Assembly (NCBI RefSeq): GCF_030406905.1
Contig: NZ_CP129137.1
Location: 6,913,501-6,977,500, forward strand
Direction: 5' to 3'
From: Streptomyces sp. HUAS CB01
Lineage (GTDB): Bacteria; Actinomycetota; Actinomycetes; Streptomycetales; Streptomycetaceae
Length of the DNA: 64,000 bases
Shown in pieces: positions 21,227-29,168 of the stretch (positions are counted from its first letter, which is position 1; every line of letters starts with the position of its first letter). Under the pieces are notes generated by a model. That model was not told where the DNA came from. It made no database searches and saw only the letters and a program-made list of their open reading frames with translations. The position numbers were made by a program, and so were the translations under genes.

Positions 21227-22750
21227 GTGATCTTGGACGTCTACGAGGCGGTCAGGAGCCGACGGGCCGTACGCGGATTCACCGGCCGGAGTGTCCCGAA
21301 AGAGGTGCTGGAGCGTGTGCTCTCCGCCGCCGCATGGGCACCGTCCGCATCCAACCTGCAGCCCTGGCGTGTCTACGTGGTGACCGGCGGGCCGCTGAGG
21401 GAGCTGAAGCGGCGCGCCGGTGAGCGCCTGCTCGCCGGCGATCCCTGGGACGAGCCGCAGTACCAGCAGTACCCGCCTGCGCTGAAGTGCCCCTACAGCG
21501 AACGCCGGTCCGCTTTCGGCGAGCAGCGCTACGGAGCCCTCGGCATTCCGCGCGAGGACCTGGAGGCGAGGCAGCGGGCCGCCGCCGCGAACTGGGACTG
21601 CTTCGGCGCGCCCGCCGCCCTGTTCTGCTACATCGACCGCGACCTGGGCCCGCCCCAGTGGTCCGACGTCGGTATGTACCTGCAGACCGTCATGCTGCTG
21701 CTCCGCGCCGAAGGGCTGCACAGCTGCGCACAGATGGCATGGGCGAAGTACCACCGGACAGTCGCGGAAGTCCTGGCGCCCGCCGACGAGCTCATCCTCT
21801 TCTGCGGCATGTCGATCGGGTTCGAGGACACGGCGGACAGCCGCCCCCGCACGGGCCGGGCGCCGCTCGCCGAGACGGTCACGTTCGTCGAGGAGTTAGC
21901 CGCACCGCCTGCCGGAGCCGCCTGGTCCCCACGACAGCAGCGTGCGCCCGGCTCTGGACGGCCCCACCCGTACGAACGGAAACCGCAAGGACATGCACCC
22001 CCCACACCCCCCATGACCAGCAACCTCCACGAGGCTGTTGCTGTCTTTGAGCAGCACAGGCCGCGTCTCTTCGGCATCGCCTACCGCGTGCTCGGCAGGG
22101 CCGCCGACGCCGAGGACGTGGTCCAGGAAGTGTGGCTGCGCTGGCAGAAGACCGACCGCTCCGCGGTGGTAAGCCCGGTGGCCTTCCTTTCGAGTACCAC
22201 CACCCGACTGGCCATCAACGTCGCACAGTCCGCACGAGTGCGCTGGGAGACCTACCCCGGACCGTGGTTGCCCGATCCCGTCGACACCAGTGCGGACCCG
22301 GAGGCGGGAGCGCAACGCGCTGAGGCGCTGGAACTGGCCCTGCTGCTGGTGCTGGAGAAGCTGGGCCCCACGGAGCGCGCCGCGTACGTCCTGCGCGAGG
22401 CCTTCGGCTACGCCTACTCCGAGATAGCCGAGATCCTTCAACTCAGTCTCGTCAACGCGCGGAAGATCGTCAGTCGTGCCCGCAAGCGTCTGTCGGCCGA
22501 GCAGAAGGACAGCGTCGACGCCACGGAGCACCGGTGTCTCGTCGACACCTTCGTCTCGGCGGCCCGCACGGGGGACGTGGCCTCCCTGGAGGCCCTGCTC
22601 ACCCCCGGATGCCTGGTGTCCGTGCGGCCGTTATCCGGACGCCGCTCGCGGACCCGTCCCGGTTCGCGCACACGAGCCGGGTCCCCCACTCGAAAAAGCC
22701 GTCCGCTTCGGTGCCGTGGCGAAAGCCGCGGTGAGAAAGGTGGATCATGA
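21227..22750 (+). CDS. Nitroreductase fused in frame to a truncated ECF41-like sigma factor
   Basis: A 507-codon frame with no internal stop. Residues 1-225 are a nitroreductase-family FMN oxidoreductase (MILDVYEAVRSRRAVRGF, APSASNLQPWRVYVV, GMYLQTVMLLLRAEGL). After a Pro-rich linker, residues 263-430 are an ECF sigma factor with region 2 (AVFEQHRPRLFGIAYRVLG, DAEDVVQEVWLRW) and region 4 (REAFGYAYSEIAEIL). The SnoaL-like tail typical of ECF41 starts (ATEHRCLVDTFVSAARTGD) but turns into Arg-rich nonsense after about residue 465. An ATG at 22013 (MTSNLHEAV) could start the sigma part alone. Two TTA codons (21896, 22631) suggest bldA dependence. AAGGAGG precedes the GTG start. Confidence 0.78.
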   Translation: MILDVYEAVRSRRAVRGFTGRSVPKEVLERVLSAAAWAPSASNLQPWRVYVVTGGPLRELKRRAGERLLAGDPWDEPQYQQYPPALKCPYSERRSAFGEQRYGALGIPREDLEARQRAAAANWDCFGAPAALFCYIDRDLGPPQWSDVGMYLQTVMLLLRAEGLHSCAQMAWAKYHRTVAEVLAPADELILFCGMSIGFEDTADSRPRTGRAPLAETVTFVEELAAPPAGAAWSPRQQRAPGSGRPHPYERKPQGHAPPTPPMTSNLHEAVAVFEQHRPRLFGIAYRVLGRAADAEDVVQEVWLRWQKTDRSAVVSPVAFLSSTTTRLAINVAQSARVRWETYPGPWLPDPVDTSADPEAGAQRAEALELALLLVLEKLGPTERAAYVLREAFGYAYSEIAEILQLSLVNARKIVSRARKRLSAEQKDSVDATEHRCLVDTFVSAARTGDVASLEALLTPGCLVSVRPLSGRRSRTRPGSRTRAGSPTRKSRPLRCRGESRGEKGGS

Positions 22751-23979
22751 GGATGTACTGCGGCCGGAGACCCTTCCTGCCGGCACACCTGCCCTTCGGA
22801 GGCACCCGGTTCGACGGGTGGGCGAGGCGCAACAGACGCAGGGCCACGACCGGTGGTGCCGGGGCGTACCCCCCGGCGGCGAGGCGGCCCTCGGAGGATC
22901 CGGCGCCGGTGGGCCTGTGCGCCCTCCCGCGCCCCGTGGCCGTGGTGGTGGGTGCCGGCGGCGTGCTCGGAGCGGCGCACGTCGGTGTCGGATACGCGCT
23001 GGAGGAGCGCGGGTTCGTCCCCGACATGATCATCGGAACCTCGGTGGGCGCCCTCATCGGGGCCGTCGCCGCCGCCCACCCCGACGGCTCCGCTCCGCGG
23101 CTGGACCGCGTGTGGACGCGGCTGCGTCGCCGTGAGGTGTATCCGCTCGGCTACCCGCCCTCGCGGGCCAGTGTCTTCACCGATCGCGGTCTGCGCCGGC
23201 TGATCGCCGAATCCGGGCTCCCGCGCCGGATCGATGAGTTGCCCGTCCCGTTCACCGCCGTGGCCATGGACCTGTGCACCGGCTCTCCGGCGTTGCTCGA
23301 CCGCGGGGACCTGGAGTCCGCACTGCTGGCCAGCGCGGCCGTTCCCGGAATCCTGCCCCCGGTCGATCGTGAGGGCAGGACGCTCGTCGACGGCGGCGTG
23401 ATCGCCTACGTCCCGGTGCTGGCGGCCCTGCAGGCCGGGGCGGCCAGCGTGGTGGTGCTGTCGACCGGGCCGGAGAGCGCGCCGCTGCGCCCGGCCGTCC
23501 CGCGCCGGCGGGCCGCCGCGATCGCCGCGAGGGCGGGGCTGCTGCTGATGCACCATCAGATCGAGCGTGATCTGCACGAGGTGGCGCGGCACGTTCCGAC
23601 CGTCGTGCTGCCGACCGGCATCGAGGCCTGGCCCCGTCCATGGGACTTCGGCCATTCCCAGCGACTCATCAGCACCGCGTCCCGCGCGGCGGGACGCTTC
23701 CTCGACGGGCTTCGGGTCAGCGGTCCCGGCCTGTACCGGGAGAACGGCCCGACGGAACCGGCAACACCCACGCCGGCGGCGCACACAACGGTGCCGACAG
23801 CCGCGTCGGAGAACACAACGGCGACCGCGACCACACCGGTGACGGCAGCCGCGTCCGCCAGCTCGACGGCGACCGCGTCGGAGAACACAACGGCGACCGT
23901 GCCAGCGACGACAGCCCCACCCGCGACGCCCGGCCCGCGCGGGGCCTCGGAGTCCTCCGCACCGGGAGCCGCCCTGTGA
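22747..23979 (+). CDS. Patatin-like phospholipase family protein
   Basis: A 410-residue protein. The patatin domain (about residues 60-330) shows the Gly-rich oxyanion loop GAGGVLGAAHVGVG, the nucleophile elbow GTSVG with Ser99, and the catalytic Asp215 in VDGGV, so the Ser-Asp dyad is intact. It should hydrolyse acyl esters of phospholipids or related lipids. The first 58 residues are basic and low in structure, and the last 75 are an Ala/Thr/Ser-rich disordered tail. It overlaps the preceding fusion gene by ATGA and the next gene by GTGA, so expression is translationally coupled. A good ribosome site (AAAGGTGG) supports the start. Confidence 0.9.
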   Translation: MRMYCGRRPFLPAHLPFGGTRFDGWARRNRRRATTGGAGAYPPAARRPSEDPAPVGLCALPRPVAVVVGAGGVLGAAHVGVGYALEERGFVPDMIIGTSVGALIGAVAAAHPDGSAPRLDRVWTRLRRREVYPLGYPPSRASVFTDRGLRRLIAESGLPRRIDELPVPFTAVAMDLCTGSPALLDRGDLESALLASAAVPGILPPVDREGRTLVDGGVIAYVPVLAALQAGAASVVVLSTGPESAPLRPAVPRRRAAAIAARAGLLLMHHQIERDLHEVARHVPTVVLPTGIEAWPRPWDFGHSQRLISTASRAAGRFLDGLRVSGPGLYRENGPTEPATPTPAAHTTVPTAASENTTATATTPVTAAASASSTATASENTTATVPATTAPPATPGPRGASESSAPGAAL

Positions 23980-25199
23980 CTGCCATCGCGTTCCTCAACA
24001 TCGCCATGCACGGCCGCGTCAACCCGACGCTGCCGGTGGTGGCCGAGCTCGTCCGGCGCGGCCACGCGGTCACGTACCACACCTCGCCCGCCTTCCGCGA
24101 GGAGATCGAGGCGGCCGGCGCGACCGTGTGCCTCTACCCCGGGGGCGACCAGCCGCTTCCCGATCCTCCGACGCCGGTCACACTGATGGAGGGGCTTGCG
24201 GGCACTGCCGTCCGCCTGCTCCCCGGGGTGCTCACCGACCTGCGCCGCACCCGGCCCCAGCTGATCGTCCACGACAACGCCTGTCCGTGGGGCGCGGTCG
24301 CCGCCCGCGAACTGGGTGTGCCGGCGGCGTCGTCGTTCACCACCTTCGCGTTCAACCGGCAGGTGCCCAGCCCCACCCGCGGCTCATGGGACCTGCTCGC
24401 CGCGGCGACGGCCCGACCGCGCAGCGTTCGGGGCTATCTGCGCTCCCGGCACGCGCTGCGCCGCCGTTTCGACACCGGTCGCCTGCCCCTGCTCGACGTG
24501 GGGAACATCCGTCAGCCGCTCAACCTCGTCTACACCTCACGGGCGTTCCAGCCCGCGGTCGAGGAGTTCGACGCCTCGTACCGGTTCGTCGGCCCGAGCA
24601 TCGGCGCCCGCCCGGCCGACCCCTCCTTCCCGGCCGGGCGACTGCGGGGCCCGGTGCTGTACGCCTCGCTGGGCACGGTGTTCCACTCCGACCCGCGGCT
24701 GCTGCGCACGTTCGCCACCGCGCTCGCCTCACTGGGCGGCACCGCGGTCGTCTCCACCGGGCAGACCGACCCCGCCGCACTGGGTCCGTTGCCGGCCAAT
24801 GTCCTCGCCCGCCGTTTCGTCCCGCAGCCGGAGGTCCTCGCCCGTGCGGCGTTGTTCGTCACGCACGGCGGGATGAACAGCGTCAACGAGGCCATGTACG
24901 CCGGGGTTCCGATGCTGGTGGTCCCGCAGGGTGCCGACCAGCCGATGGTGGCCCGGCGCGTCGTGGAACTCGGCGCCGGACTGTCGCTCCGCAACCAGGA
25001 CGTCACCGAGGACTCCGTGCGTGCCCTCGCCGGGCGGCTGCTCGGCGACGCCCGCTTCCGGGGAGCCGCTGCCGCTCTGCGGGCCGCCCAGCACGAGGCG
25101 GGCGGATATCGGCGCGCCGCCGACGAGGTCGAGCGGTACCTGTGTGCGGCCGGCCCGGTCGGCCGGTCCGCTCCCGTCGATCCGTCACAGCGAGGCTGA
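23976..25199 (+). CDS. MGT-family (macrolide-type) UDP-glycosyltransferase
   Basis: A 407-residue GT-B enzyme. The N-terminal acceptor domain begins MTAIAFLNIAMHGRVNPTLP. The C-terminal donor domain carries the family signature FVTHGGMNSVNEAMYAG followed by VPMLVVPQGADQP, which binds the nucleotide sugar. The GTG start overlaps the patatin stop by 4 bases; the longer open frame upstream is a shadow of the patatin tail. Family members transfer glucose or similar sugars to macrolides, flavonoids or lipids. The lipase and hydrolase neighbours hint at a lipid acceptor, but that is inference. Confidence 0.9.
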   Translation: MTAIAFLNIAMHGRVNPTLPVVAELVRRGHAVTYHTSPAFREEIEAAGATVCLYPGGDQPLPDPPTPVTLMEGLAGTAVRLLPGVLTDLRRTRPQLIVHDNACPWGAVAARELGVPAASSFTTFAFNRQVPSPTRGSWDLLAAATARPRSVRGYLRSRHALRRRFDTGRLPLLDVGNIRQPLNLVYTSRAFQPAVEEFDASYRFVGPSIGARPADPSFPAGRLRGPVLYASLGTVFHSDPRLLRTFATALASLGGTAVVSTGQTDPAALGPLPANVLARRFVPQPEVLARAALFVTHGGMNSVNEAMYAGVPMLVVPQGADQPMVARRVVELGAGLSLRNQDVTEDSVRALAGRLLGDARFRGAAAALRAAQHEAGGYRRAADEVERYLCAAGPVGRSAPVDPSQRG

Positions 25200-25202
25200 G
25201 GG

Positions 25203-25688
25203 ATGTCATTCGTCGTCGTCCTGCTCACGTTCGCCGGGATGTCGGAGGCCGCCGGGCGCATCGTGCCCCTGGCGGTACGCCGCCCCGGCATGTCGCGGGC
25301 CCGGGTGGCCGGGTTGCTGCTGGCCGGCGGCCTCGTCGAGGGTGCCGTGTTCGCTCTGTGGCCGCTGACCGCCTGGACCCTGGCCGAGCAGGTGCTGTCC
25401 TCGCCGCCGCCGGGCGCCGGGCTGGTGTGGACCCCGGGCCTCGCCGCCCCGCTCCTGCTCGCCGGCGTCCTCGCGTTCCCGTGGCTCGGCCCCCTGCTCC
25501 ACCTGGTGCTCTTCGTCGGGGTCGGGGCCGGTCTGGCCGCCCCGCTCGCCACGGCCACCGGCCTGGGCTGGTGGGCCGCCGCCGGATGTGTGGCCGTCGC
25601 CGGCATCGGGCTGGGAGTCGCTGTGGAGGCCGTCCGCCGCCTGGTCGTCAGGATCAGCGCGACCGAGGTGCGGGAGTCGCTCGCATGA
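25203..25688 (+). CDS. Small polytopic membrane protein
   Basis: A 161-residue protein with four or five hydrophobic helices (roughly residues 2-18, 33-58, 78-95, 97-118 and 122-146) and a basic cytoplasmic C-terminus. I recognise no family. It starts three bases after the glycosyltransferase stop and overlaps the following gene by ATGA, so it is an integral part of the operon. A role as a scaffold or lipid-handling subunit for the flanking enzymes is conceivable but untested. Confidence 0.8.
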   Translation: MSFVVVLLTFAGMSEAAGRIVPLAVRRPGMSRARVAGLLLAGGLVEGAVFALWPLTAWTLAEQVLSSPPPGAGLVWTPGLAAPLLLAGVLAFPWLGPLLHLVLFVGVGAGLAAPLATATGLGWWAAAGCVAVAGIGLGVAVEAVRRLVVRISATEVRESLA

Positions 25689-26623
25689 ACCACTTCGTGC
25701 TCTGGGTCTTCGCGGTCGGGCCGGCTCTCCTCGCCGAAGCCCTGCTCGCGCGCTACGAGGTGCTGGCCTACGGCGCCGGCTGGCGGGCTCCCGTCACCGA
25801 CCTCCCGGCCGGCGTGCCCTACGCCCGGGGCGCCGCTCCCGACAGTCCTCCGGGTGCCTACCTCGTCTACCTGGACGGCATCGGCAAACGGCGCGTCCGT
25901 GACAGCCGCGACGGCGGCCAGCTGGTCAAGGCCCTGATCGCCGGGGCGCCGGAGCTGCGGGTGCTGGGGCAGGTGCAGCCCTACTCGCCCCTGGCCGACC
26001 CGCTCGCCGAGCGGCCCGTGTGGGCGTGGCTGCGCCGCCGCATCGCACTGCTGCTGTTCCTGCACAACGTCATCCAGATCTTCGTCGCCGCCGACCGCCG
26101 GTACCGGCCCCTGTACAACCGGGCCGTGGGCTCCCAGATCGCCACCCAGCTGCGGCTCGCCGGCTACCTGCCCGACAGCGGCGTCCAGGTGGTGCTGCTC
26201 AGTTACAGCGGCGGCGCCCAGGTCGCCACCGGCGCGGTCGCCGAACTGCACGCCCAACTGCGTTGCCCGCTCCTGCTGATCACGCTGGGAGGTTTCCACA
26301 ACGGCGCCAACGACCTCGCCGGTGCCGAGCATCTGCACCGGCTGACGAGTGCGAGCGACCGGATCGAACGCCTCGGTACCTGGATCTTCCCGCAGCGCTG
26401 GCGAGTGTTCCGCTTCAGCGGATGGAACCGCGCCGACCGCACCGGGAAGATCACCGTGCACCGGCTCGACCCGGCCACGCACGTCGGGCCGCGCAGCTAC
26501 ATCAGCCCGTCGGCGCAGGCGCCGGACGGCCGTACCCACCTCGTCCGTACCGTCGACACCGTGATCGCGCTCGTCCGCGCCCACCGCGGCGCGAAAGCTG
26601 CGACGGACGACCGGCTGCCGTGA
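25685..26623 (+). CDS. Membrane-anchored alpha/beta-hydrolase-like protein
   Basis: A 312-residue protein. Residues 4-24 are a hydrophobic anchor. The body contains YLVYLDGIGKRR and, near residue 178, LLSYSGGAQVATGAV, a Ser-centred SxSGG elbow similar to alpha/beta hydrolases, followed by LLLITLGGFHNGAN. A second hydrophobic patch lies at about residues 118-138. Whether a full Ser-His-Asp triad exists cannot be decided by eye. It is the last gene of the coupled operon begun by the nitroreductase-sigma fusion. Confidence 0.75.
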   Translation: MNHFVLWVFAVGPALLAEALLARYEVLAYGAGWRAPVTDLPAGVPYARGAAPDSPPGAYLVYLDGIGKRRVRDSRDGGQLVKALIAGAPELRVLGQVQPYSPLADPLAERPVWAWLRRRIALLLFLHNVIQIFVAADRRYRPLYNRAVGSQIATQLRLAGYLPDSGVQVVLLSYSGGAQVATGAVAELHAQLRCPLLLITLGGFHNGANDLAGAEHLHRLTSASDRIERLGTWIFPQRWRVFRFSGWNRADRTGKITVHRLDPATHVGPRSYISPSAQAPDGRTHLVRTVDTVIALVRAHRGAKAATDDRLP

Positions 26624-26834
26624 GCGCCTCGACCGGTGCGCGCGGAGCGGGCCCGGTGTGCGCGCACCGGCCGCGACGGCGCCGGCCCACGGGAGAGGAA
26701 CGCGGTGGCGACCGGCGCACCCGTACCCTCCGCGGCGCGCGGGCGCGGCGGCGGTCGGGCCGAGGGCGGCGGCGAGGGCCGACCGGGTGGTGCTCCTGTC
26801 CGACGCGCTGCCGTGCCTCCGCCACGCTTGTGCT

Positions 26835-26856
26835 AGTGCATTAATGGAAGCGCACT
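26835..26856. promoter_or_regulatory. Spaced inverted repeat before the GntR gene
   Basis: AGTGC and GCACT are separated by 12 bases (including ATTAATGGAA), directly upstream of the GAGGAGG ribosome site of the GntR regulator. YtrA-type regulators repress their own operons through such dyads; this one is short and tentative. Confidence 0.4.
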
Positions 26857-26875
26857 GAGGAGGGTGGAAGGTGAC

Positions 26876-27412
26876 GTGGTCGCGTACCGGATCGACCGCG
26901 GCAGCGGCGTACCGGCCTACGTCCAGATCGTCGAGCAGGCCGAACGTGCGTTGCGGATGGGCACGTTGAAGGTCGGGGACAAGCTGCCCACGGCCAAGGA
27001 GGTGGTGGCGGCGACCGCCGTCAACCCCAACACCGTGCTCCGGGCCCACCGCGACATGGAGCGGGCCGGCCTGGTCGAACTGCGCCGCGGACTGGGCACC
27101 TTCGTCACGCGGTCGCTCGCCCGGCCCGGTGCTGAGGCCGACTCGCCCCTCCGGGCGGAACTCGCCGACTGGACGGGGCGCGCACGGGCGGCGGGGCTGG
27201 AGCGGGCAGACATCCTGGCCCTGGTCACAGCCGCGCTGGACGCCCACGACCACGACACCGGCGGCGACACCGGCGGTGACGGCCCGACCGACGGCCTCGA
27301 CGCCGCCGGCGACGACACGACCGACCACCACGCCGCCGCCGAGGCCGACACCCGGCGCCTCACACCCCGGGCGACCGGGATCAGGACGACGAGGACGTAT
27401 GACCGTGCCTGA
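26876..27412 (+). CDS. GntR-family regulator, YtrA subfamily
   Basis: About 178 residues. The winged helix (MVAYRIDRGSGVPAYVQIVEQ, KLPTAKEVVAATAVNPNTVLRAHRDMERAGLV, GLGTFV) is classical YtrA type, followed by a short helical region and an unusual Asp/His/Gly-rich tail (about residues 120-160). The GTG at 26876 gives the canonical start. A GTG at 26864 adds four residues but is only directly adjacent to the GAGGAGG site. YtrA regulators normally control a following ABC transporter. Here only the stump of the ATPase remains, so the regulator is orphaned. Confidence 0.87.
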   Translation: MVAYRIDRGSGVPAYVQIVEQAERALRMGTLKVGDKLPTAKEVVAATAVNPNTVLRAHRDMERAGLVELRRGLGTFVTRSLARPGAEADSPLRAELADWTGRARAAGLERADILALVTAALDAHDHDTGGDTGGDGPTDGLDAAGDDTTDHHAAAEADTRRLTPRATGIRTTRTYDRA

Positions 27413-27530
27413 CGCGCCGGCCGCGCTGCGCGCGACGGGGCTCGGGTTCCGTCACCGGGCGCGGGGCGGCTGGACCCCGCGGGACTGCGACCTCGCGGTG
27501 CCCGCCCGTCGCGTCACCGCCTGCTCCTGC
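27399..27530 (+). pseudogene. N-terminal stump of an ABC transporter ATPase
   Basis: The ATG at 27399 overlaps the end of the GntR gene, as usual for YtrA-ABC pairs. About 44 codons (ALRATGLGFRHRARGGW, RDCDLAVPARRVTA) match the start of an ABC ATPase up to the residues just before the Walker A loop. The frame then continues with unrelated Pro-rich sequence and runs into the methyltransferase gene. The Walker motifs and the permease are gone. This is a deletion junction created when the methyltransferase segment was joined. Confidence 0.65.
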
Positions 27531-27610
27531 GCCGCCGTATCCGACCGCCCCGCACCACCATCCCCTTCAGTCCCCCACCCGGGATCCCCCTGCACGGAGG
27601 TCGTTGCACC

Positions 27611-28426
27611 ATGCCCGCCGACGCCACGTCACCGAAGAAGCTGCGCAGCAACCGGTCCGCCCTCACCCACAAGGTCGGTTACGCGCTCCGCCACCCCGGC
27701 CGTGTCACCCCGTACCTGCGCCGGGCCGGCCGGGACGCCTGGCTGCGCCTGAAGCACCCCGACCACATCGGCTACTACCGGGCCGTGATGGCCTCGGACA
27801 CCCGCCGCAACCCCGAGGCCGCGGTCGGCAGCCAGACCCACGAACGCTGGCTGGCGCTCGGGCGGATGCAGTTCGACTACCTCATCGAGCACGGGCTGCG
27901 CCCGGAGCACCGGATGCTCGACATCGGCTGCGGCAACCTGCGCGGCGGCTGGCGTTTCATCGAGCACCTCGACACCGGCCACTACTACGGCATCGACATC
28001 TCGCCCGACATCCTGATCGCGGCCAAGCGGACTCTCACGGAGCGGCGGCTCCAGGACAAGCTGCCCCACCTGACCATCACGGGCGACCTCACCCTCGACT
28101 TCCTGCCCAGTGACCACTTCGACGTCGTCCACGCGCACAGCGTCTTCTCCCACTCGCCGCTGAACGTCATCGAGGAGTGCCTCGCCAACGTCGGCCGTGT
28201 ACTCACGGACACCGGGTTCTTCGACTTCACCTTCGACCGCACCGAGGGCACCGAACACCAGGTGCTGGGTGAGGACTTCTACTACCGCACCGAGACCCTG
28301 CTGGCCCTGGCGCGCAAGCACGGCCTGCAGGCGCGCTTCATGGAGGACTGGGAGAAGCGCCCCCACGGCCAGTCGAAGATCCGGGTCAGCCGCGCACCCC
28401 TGGAGGGGCAGGACGGCCGGTCCTGA
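27611..28426 (+). CDS. Class I SAM-dependent methyltransferase
   Basis: A 271-residue protein. Motif I MLDIGCGNLRGGWRF binds S-adenosylmethionine, YYGIDISPDIL is motif II, and DVVHAHSVFSHSPLNVI is the motif IV region. The basic N-terminal 60 residues may contact the substrate. A strong GGAGG lies 10 bases before the ATG. No close partner enzymes are adjacent, so the acceptor (small molecule, sugar or lipid) is unknown. It lies immediately behind the ABC deletion junction, which suggests that it arrived with a rearrangement. Confidence 0.87.
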   Translation: MPADATSPKKLRSNRSALTHKVGYALRHPGRVTPYLRRAGRDAWLRLKHPDHIGYYRAVMASDTRRNPEAAVGSQTHERWLALGRMQFDYLIEHGLRPEHRMLDIGCGNLRGGWRFIEHLDTGHYYGIDISPDILIAAKRTLTERRLQDKLPHLTITGDLTLDFLPSDHFDVVHAHSVFSHSPLNVIEECLANVGRVLTDTGFFDFTFDRTEGTEHQVLGEDFYYRTETLLALARKHGLQARFMEDWEKRPHGQSKIRVSRAPLEGQDGRS

Positions 28427-28547
28427 GCAGCGGTCCGGCGGGCGCCGGCCCAGTGGCGGCACCCGCCGCGCGTCGACGCCCACGGGCTCGGCGCCACGTG
28501 CGTCGGGGCAGCGGGGCCGGCCGGACCGGGGCCTGGCACCCGCCGCC

Positions 28548-29168
28548 CTACGACCGGCGGAGCGCGTACGCGACCGACTCGCGGATCCCGTCCGGGAGAC
28601 CCTCGTACGTGGCGAGCCGGGCGAGGGCGGCCCGGCTCTCGGGCACGGACCTGGTGCCGGCGAGCGCGCCCACGGCCGTCGCGGCGGCCATGCCACGCCG
28701 GACGTAGCGCTCGGCGAGGTCCATGAGCCAGGGCGTGAGGGCCGCCTCGTCGTCGACCATGAGGCCGCACCAGTACAGGGTCTGCTCGGCGATCCAGGCG
28801 GTGATGCGGCGGGTCCAGACCTCCTGGAACGCCGTCGTGGAGAGCCCCCGGCGGGCGCACTCCGCCTCGACTTCGGCCATGCGCTCGGCCGTCACGTACC
28901 GGGCGTAGGGCATCCGCTCGCGCAGGACGGCACGGATCTCGGTCCACTCGGGGTACACGTCGCCGGAGGAGTCGTCGACGGCCGCCTCCTCCGGCGGCTC
29001 GGGCGCGGCGAGCGGCTCCGGCGGCAGACAGGCCTCCAGCACGGCCCGCGCGTAGGCCAGGGTCTCCTCGTCCTCCGCCTCCGAGGTCCAGACGAAGGCG
29101 TTGTCCCACGGGTACGGATAGGCCCGCAGGACCTCGGGCAGCAGCGGGGTCTCGTCGGCGGCGGTCAC
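28548..29168 (-). CDS. Probable immunity protein for the adjacent toxin
   Basis: A 206-residue acidic, all-helical-looking cytosolic protein without a signal peptide or recognised domain. I start it at the GTG at 29166-29168, which overlaps the toxin stop by 4 bases (GTGA) and gives MTAADETPLLPEV. The longer frame upstream is antisense-like. Sequence such as WTRRITAWIAEQTLYWCGLM and PESRAALARLATYEGLPDGI suggests HEAT-like helices. A small acidic gene coupled directly behind a polymorphic toxin is the classic position of its immunity gene. The function is inferred from context only. Confidence 0.75.
   Translation of the reverse strand: MTAADETPLLPEVLRAYPYPWDNAFVWTSEAEDEETLAYARAVLEACLPPEPLAAPEPPEEAAVDDSSGDVYPEWTEIRAVLRERMPYARYVTAERMAEVEAECARRGLSTTAFQEVWTRRITAWIAEQTLYWCGLMVDDEAALTPWLMDLAERYVRRGMAAATAVGALAGTRSVPESRAALARLATYEGLPDGIRESVAYALRRS

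Noticed and set aside
22599..23057. Leftward frame across the sigma/patatin junction as a lost gene
   Set aside because: Peptide such as FFEWGTRLVCANRDGS matches nothing I know and overlaps the well-supported patatin start; treated as antisense shadow.
24128..25684. Long rightward frame covering the glycosyltransferase and continuing into the hydrolase-like gene
   Set aside because: It is the +1 shadow of the glycosyltransferase with Arg/Pro-rich composition; the real gene starts at the ATG at 25685.
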